Assembly: GCA_902787415.1 (NCBI GenBank)
Contig: CADAGG010000077.1
Location: forward strand, 1 to 8,631
From: a methanogenic archaeon
GTDB taxonomy: Archaea; Thermoplasmatota; Thermoplasmata; Methanomassiliicoccales; Methanomethylophilaceae
DNA: 8,631 nucleotides
Reading direction: 5' to 3'
Positions 5,569-8,631 of the stretch are shown one piece after another. The translations under genes were made by a program, and so were the position numbers. The notes below the pieces were generated by a model. That model was not told the DNA's origin and made no database searches. It saw only the letters and a list, made by a program, of their open reading frames with translations. Position 1 is the first letter of the stretch; the number at the start of each line of letters is the position of its first letter.

Positions 5569-6042
5569 TCACTGGAGCTCAGCGTCGTAGACGCCGGCCC
5601 TGACATCGGCCTGGAAGACCTTTGCATCCTTGCCGTCGATGGTGACACCGAGGGAGACGCAGTTTCCGGCGACCTCCATGACACGTGCCTTGACGGTGGC
5701 TCCGAGGAGATCGTCCTGCTTCTGTGCGGCGACCTTCTTGGCCTGCTCGACGGTGAGGTTTCCGACCTTGGTGGTCTTGGGGTTGCCGGATCCGAGGGGG
5801 ATGCCGAGCTCTGCCTTGATGAGAGCGGACATGGGGGGAGTTCCGACCTTGATCTCGAAGGTCTTGTCGTCGTTGATGAGGACGGTGACAGGGACCTTCA
5901 TTCCCTCGAATGCCTTGGTCTTCTCGTTGATCTTTGCGACTACCTGGGCGGTGTTGACTCCCTTGGGTCCGAGTGCGGGTCCAAGAGGGGGTCCTGCGGT
6001 TGCTTTTCCACCGTCAACCATTGCCTCTACTTTGTCTACCAT
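5569..6042 (-). CDS. rpl11: Ribosomal protein L11 (uL11)
   Basis: This protein binds the GTPase-associated region of 23S rRNA with L10 and the stalk. The 157-residue product shows the archaeal pattern: VEAMVDGGKATAGPPLGPALGPKGVN, whose proline-rich turn contacts factors, then VPVTVLINDDKTFEIKVGTPP, and a C-terminal rRNA-binding domain with KTTKVGNLTVEQAKKVA and VMEVAGNCVSLGVTI. The ATG at 6042 is chosen over a TTG at 6048 because AAGGAGA (6050-6056) lies 7 bases before the ATG but only one base before the TTG. The gene starts two bases after the Spt5 stop, so coupled translation is likely. Confidence 0.96.
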   Translation of the reverse strand: MVDKVEAMVDGGKATAGPPLGPALGPKGVNTAQVVAKINEKTKAFEGMKVPVTVLINDDKTFEIKVGTPPMSALIKAELGIPLGSGNPKTTKVGNLTVEQAKKVAAQKQDDLLGATVKARVMEVAGNCVSLGVTIDGKDAKVFQADVRAGVYDAELQ

Positions 6043-6044
6043 AT

Positions 6045-6908
6045 TCAATTCTCCTTTTCGATTAATTTGACGCTGTCACCTTTAACGGTAACGGGAATGG
6101 GGACCATGGCATCGACGAGCTCGACGGTGATCTCCTCTTTAGCCTGATCGATCCTCTGGACCCTTGCCCTCTCGCCCTTGAAGGGTCCGTTGACAAGCTC
6201 CACGAGGTCTCCTTCCTCGATTCCGATGACGGCGGAGACGGGCACAAGGTATGAGCTGATCTCCTCGATCGAAGTCTCGGCGGGGATGTGGGTCCCTTTT
6301 GCTACACTGATGTCTTTCCTGTCGACGAACGAGCGTGCCTTCTTGATCTCGCGGGTCTTCTCCTGGAGACGGTCGGTGTTCATACCCTCGACGAACACGT
6401 ATCCCCTGAGACCTACGGGGCTGAGGACTGCGTAAACATCCTTCTCGCCCTGCGAGGCCTTCGCGAACAGGCTCTGTGCCACGACCTTCTCCTGATCGAT
6501 CTGAGTCTTCAGGATGAGGATGGACTGTTTGGCGCATGCGCCGAACTGCTGGGTGGCGGTGCCGGCATTGGATTTGACAGTGATTTCGATGTCGACGCGG
6601 TCGTCGTACCTGGCTCCCCTGGGGCAGATGACCTCGAGCCTCAGGATCTTGGAAGCGCTGCCGGGGAAGGCGACCTTGACCTCCGCCTTGGAGCGGAAGT
6701 AGTCCCAAAGCTCTGCGCCCTGGGAGTCGTAGAGGATGACGCTCCACTCGGGGCCGTTCTCGGGGTCGGATGCGACGACGCTGACGGTGAAGACAGCCTC
6801 CGCTGCGCCTGCCGCCACCTGGAAATCCCAGGTGACCTGGCCGCCCGCGTGGACGTCCTTCACGCCGCTGTCACCGCTGAACATCGGACTGGAATAGTTC
6901 TCTGCCAT
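6045..6908 (-). CDS. spt5: Transcription elongation factor Spt5 (NusG family) with N-terminal extension
   Basis: Spt5 (with Spt4) clamps the RNA polymerase and aids processivity. The NGN domain begins near residue 128 (SILILKTQIDQEKVVAQSLFAKAS) and includes LRGYVFVEGM. The KOW domain follows (IEEGDLVELVNGPFKGERARVQRI to the end). Usual archaeal Spt5 is about 145-150 residues; this one is 287. The additional first 125 residues are beta-rich (QVTWDFQVAAGAAEAVFTVSVV; WSVILYDSQG; DRVDIEITVKSNAG) and look like an immunoglobulin-like sandwich, with no signal peptide. Start ATG 6908 has GAGGTG a few bases upstream and is 9 bases past the SecE stop. No internal ATG just before NGN has a ribosome site that I can see. 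The secE-spt5-L11 order is the classic cluster. Confidence 0.93.
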   Translation of the reverse strand: MAENYSSPMFSGDSGVKDVHAGGQVTWDFQVAAGAAEAVFTVSVVASDPENGPEWSVILYDSQGAELWDYFRSKAEVKVAFPGSASKILRLEVICPRGARYDDRVDIEITVKSNAGTATQQFGACAKQSILILKTQIDQEKVVAQSLFAKASQGEKDVYAVLSPVGLRGYVFVEGMNTDRLQEKTREIKKARSFVDRKDISVAKGTHIPAETSIEEISSYLVPVSAVIGIEEGDLVELVNGPFKGERARVQRIDQAKEEITVELVDAMVPIPVTVKGDSVKLIEKEN

Positions 6909-6917
6909 CTCTCCACC

Positions 6918-7151
6918 TCAGAAGTACTCCGGGAGGTAGGTCATGATCCACATGACAACGAATCCTACCAGACCGAGAATGAGGATTCCCAGTGCGGAAA
7001 TTTTGGCGGTCTTCAGATACTCCTCCTTGTCAGGGGTGTGGGCCATCTGGAGAATCCTTCCGTATTTTCCCCTGCCGATACCGCTGATTCTGGAGTCGAG
7101 GCTGTCCTGAATCTGTTCAGCCTTAGTTCTTCCGGCGTTGTCATCTGTCAT
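6918..7151 (-). CDS. secE: Preprotein translocase subunit SecE (Sec61-gamma)
   Basis: This 77-residue subunit clamps the SecY channel in the membrane. The N-terminal half is polar and amphipathic (SLDSRISGIGRGKYGRILQMAHTPDKEEYLKTAKI), matching the Sec61-gamma surface helix with the conserved P-D/x-E-E-Y segment. A single hydrophobic span of about 20 residues follows (ISALGILILGLVGFVVMWIM), then a short tail ending YLPEYF. ATG 7151 is chosen because GAGGAAG (7156-7162) precedes it; a GTG at 7169 would add six residues but lies inside a leader hairpin. The SecE stop overlaps the ribosome site of spt5. This is the first gene of secE-spt5-L11, from the promoter near 7243-7252. Confidence 0.95.
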   Translation of the reverse strand: MTDDNAGRTKAEQIQDSLDSRISGIGRGKYGRILQMAHTPDKEEYLKTAKISALGILILGLVGFVVMWIMTYLPEYF

Positions 7152-7165
7152 TTTTCTTCCTCTGA

Positions 7166-7181
7166 GCACCGGTTACGGTGC
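7166..7181 (-). promoter_or_regulatory. Leader hairpin upstream of secE
   Basis: GCACCG and CGGTGC form a perfect 6-pair stem around a four-base loop, three bases upstream of the secE ribosome site and inside the predicted leader of about 70 bases. No T run follows, so it is more likely a translational or RNA-stability element than a terminator. Confidence 0.45.
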
Positions 7182-7225
7182 ATTTATCGCTCGTTCGTTA
7201 CCACTGACAATAGCAAATAAGCAAC

Positions 7226-7236
7226 ACCCTAACTTA
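7226..7236. repeat. 11-base motif shared with the L1 promoter
   Basis: ACCCTAACTTA here on the plus strand recurs on the minus strand at 5470-5480. Both copies lie a few bases downstream of the TATA box of a translation-apparatus operon, but in opposite orientations relative to the genes. Confidence 0.5.
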
Positions 7237-7242
7237 GCATGT

Positions 7243-7252
7243 TTATTTTAAA
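7243..7252 (-). promoter_or_regulatory. TATA box of secE-spt5-L11
   Basis: Minus-strand TTTAAAATAA, preceded by AAACC as in the L1 promoter, predicts a start near 7222 and a leader of about 70 bases. The same AT core is partly symmetric and could be read on the plus strand too. Confidence 0.6.
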
Positions 7253-7331
7253 GGTTTCGGCGCTCTTTACTATATTATTAAGTCTCAGAGAAGGGGCACG
7301 GCCCCAAAAGGCCAGGAAATGTACGGCACGA

Positions 7332-7343
7332 AATTTATTATAT
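7332..7343 (+). promoter_or_regulatory. TATA box for the 54-residue protein and UPF0147 genes
   Basis: AATTTATTATAT on the plus strand, about 50 bases before ATG 7387. It predicts a start around 7360 and a leader of about 25 bases containing the GAGGTG site (7374-7379). A second AT-rich box at 7268-7280 could serve a longer transcript. Confidence 0.55.
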
Positions 7344-7386
7344 GATATGGGGATTGACTCTCAATTTCCCCCTGAGGTGTTCAAAC

Positions 7387-7551
7387 ATGGAAGAGGTTTT
7401 GTGCAATATCGAGATTACCAAGGACAACAATACTTTCGTCGCCAAGATCCAGAGCGATATCGGCGGAATGAGGGAGTACAAGTCCGCGAACTTCGAGGAA
7501 GTCCTCGAGCAGATGACCATGGACCTTCAGGAAGAATTCGAGCTTGCTTGA
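7387..7551 (+). CDS. Small conserved-looking hypothetical protein (54 aa)
   Basis: I do not recognise a named family. The acidic 54-residue protein appears to have a beta-hairpin start (EEVLCNIEITKDNNTFVAKIQS), a turn (DIGGMREYKS) and an amphipathic helix (NFEEVLEQMTMDLQEEFEL). This beta-beta-alpha order resembles other small single-domain proteins, but the likeness is too general to name one. One cysteine (residue 6) is present, with no metal-binding pair and no membrane span. ATG 7387 follows GAGGTG (7374-7379) at normal spacing. The UPF0147 gene begins 14 bases after its stop, so the two are an operon. Clear promoter, ribosome site and operon position support a real gene. Confidence 0.8.
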   Translation: MEEVLCNIEITKDNNTFVAKIQSDIGGMREYKSANFEEVLEQMTMDLQEEFELA

Positions 7552-7565
7552 AAGGCGGTGACAAA

Positions 7566-7820
7566 ATGGCAGACAAAATCAAACAGATTGTTGACGCAAT
7601 GACCATGCTCTCCGAGGACACTTCCGTCCCCAGGAACATCAGGAAGGGAGCCACCGATGCAAAGGGAAGGCTTCTCGACACCAAGGACGCCCCCGACGTA
7701 CGTGCCGCCGGCGCCATCAACATCCTCGACGACCTTGCGAACGACCCCAACGTACCTCTTCACGCAAGGACCCTCATCTGGCAGATCATCAGCCAGCTTG
7801 AGACCGTCGCCAAAGAATGA
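7566..7820 (+). CDS. UPF0147 family protein
   Basis: An 84-residue all-helical protein of the archaeal UPF0147 family, of unknown function. Family-like blocks are EDTSVPRNIRKGATDAKGRLL (residues about 17-37), the VRAAGAINILDDLANDPNVPLHARTLIWQIISQLE stretch to near the end, and a short charged N-terminus MADKIKQIVDAM. The repeated 'VP-N/L-HxR' elements suggest paired helical hairpins (inference). The ATG at 7566 has GGCGGTGA just upstream. It is the second gene after the 54-residue protein and is closed by a strong hairpin and T run. Wide conservation of the family in archaea suggests a housekeeping role, perhaps tied to information processing, but nothing in the sequence proves it. Confidence 0.92.
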   Translation: MADKIKQIVDAMTMLSEDTSVPRNIRKGATDAKGRLLDTKDAPDVRAAGAINILDDLANDPNVPLHARTLIWQIISQLETVAKE

Positions 7821-7826
7821 ATCCGA

Positions 7827-7859
7827 CGGCCCCATCAGGGGCCGCCGATTATTTTTTTT
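7827..7859 (+). terminator. Terminator of the UPF0147 operon
   Basis: CGGCCCC and GGGGCCG (7827-7833 and 7838-7844) form a perfect 7-pair stem with loop ATCA, followed by CCGATTA and eight T residues. The T run ends at the stop codon of the convergent glutaminase gene. Confidence 0.85.
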
Positions 7860-8434
7860 CAGGCCCTCTGGGTCTTTATGATTTCCAGGAAATTCTGGAA
7901 GAGTTCCGCCCCGTACTCGCTGTTCTCCACCTCGGGGTGGTACTGCACTCCGAAGAGGGGGCGGGTGAGGCAGGACACCGCCTCGATACCGCAGGAGGGC
8001 GAGGAGGCCAGGACCTTGAAGCCCTCGGGGACGTTCTTGACCTCATCGTTGTGGGAGCCCCACACGGTGATGTCGTCGGGGATTCCGGCGAAGATGTTCG
8101 AGTGGTCGTCGATGTGGAGCTTGACCTCGCCGAACTCCGGCATGTCGGCCGGACCGAGCGTGGATCCGAAGTGCTGGCACATGAACTGATGGCCGGCGCA
8201 GATGCCGAGGACCGGGTACTCGGCCTTGTCGAGGTATTCGCCGTTGTTGCCCATGCGCTGACCCTCGCAGGCGATGCTGGGGGCGCCTCCGGAGAGGACC
8301 AGACCGTCAAGATCCTTCAGTTCCTCGAAGGGAGTGGTGTTGGGGACGATCTTCGTCTCGACCTTGAGATATTTCAGGACACGCCATTCACGGTGGGTCC
8401 ACTGTCCGCCGTTGTCGACGACATACACTTTCAT
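7859..8434 (-). CDS. guaAA: GMP synthase, glutamine amidotransferase subunit
   Basis: This is the class I glutaminase subunit of the two-part archaeal GMP synthase; it feeds ammonia to the ATP-pyrophosphatase subunit that converts XMP to GMP. The 191-residue protein begins MKVYVVDNGGQWTHREWR. It carries LVLSGGAPSI (46-54, oxyanion region), the nucleophile Cys79 in LGICAGHQF, and the His166/Glu168 pair in VQYHPEVE, so the full catalytic triad is present. Length is normal for the separate archaeal subunit. The ATG at 8434 has no ribosome site; a TTTTTTACC stretch about 25 bases upstream suggests a leaderless transcript. The partner subunit lies directly upstream on the same strand, separated by a terminator. 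Confidence 0.96.
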   Translation of the reverse strand: MKVYVVDNGGQWTHREWRVLKYLKVETKIVPNTTPFEELKDLDGLVLSGGAPSIACEGQRMGNNGEYLDKAEYPVLGICAGHQFMCQHFGSTLGPADMPEFGEVKLHIDDHSNIFAGIPDDITVWGSHNDEVKNVPEGFKVLASSPSCGIEAVSCLTRPLFGVQYHPEVENSEYGAELFQNFLEIIKTQRA

Positions 8435-8454
8435 GAACGGTTATCCGCGAAATT

Positions 8455-8463
8455 GGTAAAAAA
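8455..8463 (-). promoter_or_regulatory. T-rich element: end of guaAB terminator and possible promoter of guaAA
   Basis: TTTTTTACC on the minus strand is the U tract after the guaAB hairpin, and its centre is also about 25 bases before ATG 8434, the position of a TATA box for a leaderless message. The match to the TATA consensus is weak. Confidence 0.35.
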
Positions 8464-8484
8464 GAGTATGGCCCGGATAGGGCC
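8458..8484 (-). terminator. Terminator after the GMP synthase ATP-pyrophosphatase gene
   Basis: GGCCC and GGGCC (8470-8474 and 8480-8484) pair around a five-base loop. On the minus strand they are followed by ATACTC and six T residues, 13 bases past the guaAB stop. Confidence 0.65.
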
Positions 8485-8496
8485 GTTAAGGTTTGT

Positions 8497-8631
8497 TCAC
8501 TCCCACTCGATGGTCGCGGGGGGCTTGCTGGTGATGTCGTACACCACGCGGTTGACCTGGCTCTTCATCGAGTCGGTGATCCTGACGGAGATCCTGTTGA
8601 GGACGTCCATGGTCAGCCTGGAGAAGGTGGC
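8497..8631 (-). CDS. guaAB: GMP synthase ATP-pyrophosphatase subunit, C-terminal end (runs off right edge)
   Basis: The last 44 residues are visible and read in frame from the window edge. They end in [18 protein letters not shown], the strongly conserved C-terminus of GMP synthase, whose dimerisation domain supplies residues that bind XMP. The preceding [18 protein letters not shown] fits the same domain. The gene is upstream of guaAA on the same strand, so both subunits are encoded together although a terminator lies between. The ATP-binding part lies outside the window. Confidence 0.95.
   Translation of the reverse strand, partial: ATFSRLTMDVLNRISVRITDSMKSQVNRVVYDITSKPPATIEWE

Noticed and set aside
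6288..7220. 310-codon plus-strand frame antisense to spt5 and secE
   Set aside because: No ribosome site or family match; it mirrors the codon bias of the real minus-strand genes.
7341..7376. Possible C/D-box guide RNA (TGATATG ... CTGA)
   Set aside because: The C box is imperfect, there are no C'/D' boxes or closing stem, and the CTGA is part of the ribosome site region.
7239..7820. 193-codon plus frame running through the 54-residue gene into UPF0147
   Set aside because: Its upstream part overlaps promoters and the 54-residue gene in another frame; UPF0147 begins at ATG 7566 with its own ribosome site.

Overview
The window is archaeal and most resembles the Methanomassiliicoccales/Thermoplasmata branch of Euryarchaeota (inference). 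The evidence is archaeal ribosomal stalk proteins, SecE and Spt5, a two-subunit GMP synthase, the archaeal phosphopantothenate synthetase, a UPF0147 protein, TATA-box promoters (several leaderless or nearly so), and purine-rich GGAGG ribosome sites inside operons. There is no tRNA, rRNA, CRISPR array or insertion sequence. It looks like core chromosome rather than a mobile region.

Layout. 1-1155, minus: 4-phosphopantoate--beta-alanine ligase (CoA synthesis), then adenosylhomocysteinase, which runs off the left edge. 1194-1508, minus: a small unrecognised acidic protein, divergent from a TrmJ-type tRNA 2'-O-methyltransferase at 1600-2316, plus. 2285-3391, minus: a ribbon-helix-helix protein whose stop codon abuts the start of a divergent FtsZ/tubulin-like protein. 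3476-7151, minus: the conserved secE-spt5-L11 and L1-L10-P1 clusters, separated by a hairpin terminator and a strong TATA promoter. 7387-7820, plus: a 54-residue unknown protein and a UPF0147 protein, then a terminator. 7859-8631, minus: the end of the GMP synthase ATP-pyrophosphatase subunit, a terminator, and the glutaminase subunit.

Points of most interest. (1) The L10-P1 junction appears to have lost roughly 25-60 bases. L10 lacks its conserved tail and reads out of frame into P1, while P1 lacks the first residues of its N-terminal helix. This is either a real mutation or an assembly error. (2) The RHH/FtsZ-like pair parallels the haloarchaeal cdrS-ftsZ2 operon, but this tubulin homologue has lost the GGGTGTG and NxDxxD GTPase motifs. 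(3) Spt5 carries a roughly 120-residue beta-rich N-terminal extension before its NGN domain. (4) The two ribosomal-cluster promoters share an inverted 11-base motif, a palindrome abutting a TATA box, and leader hairpins beside the ribosome sites.
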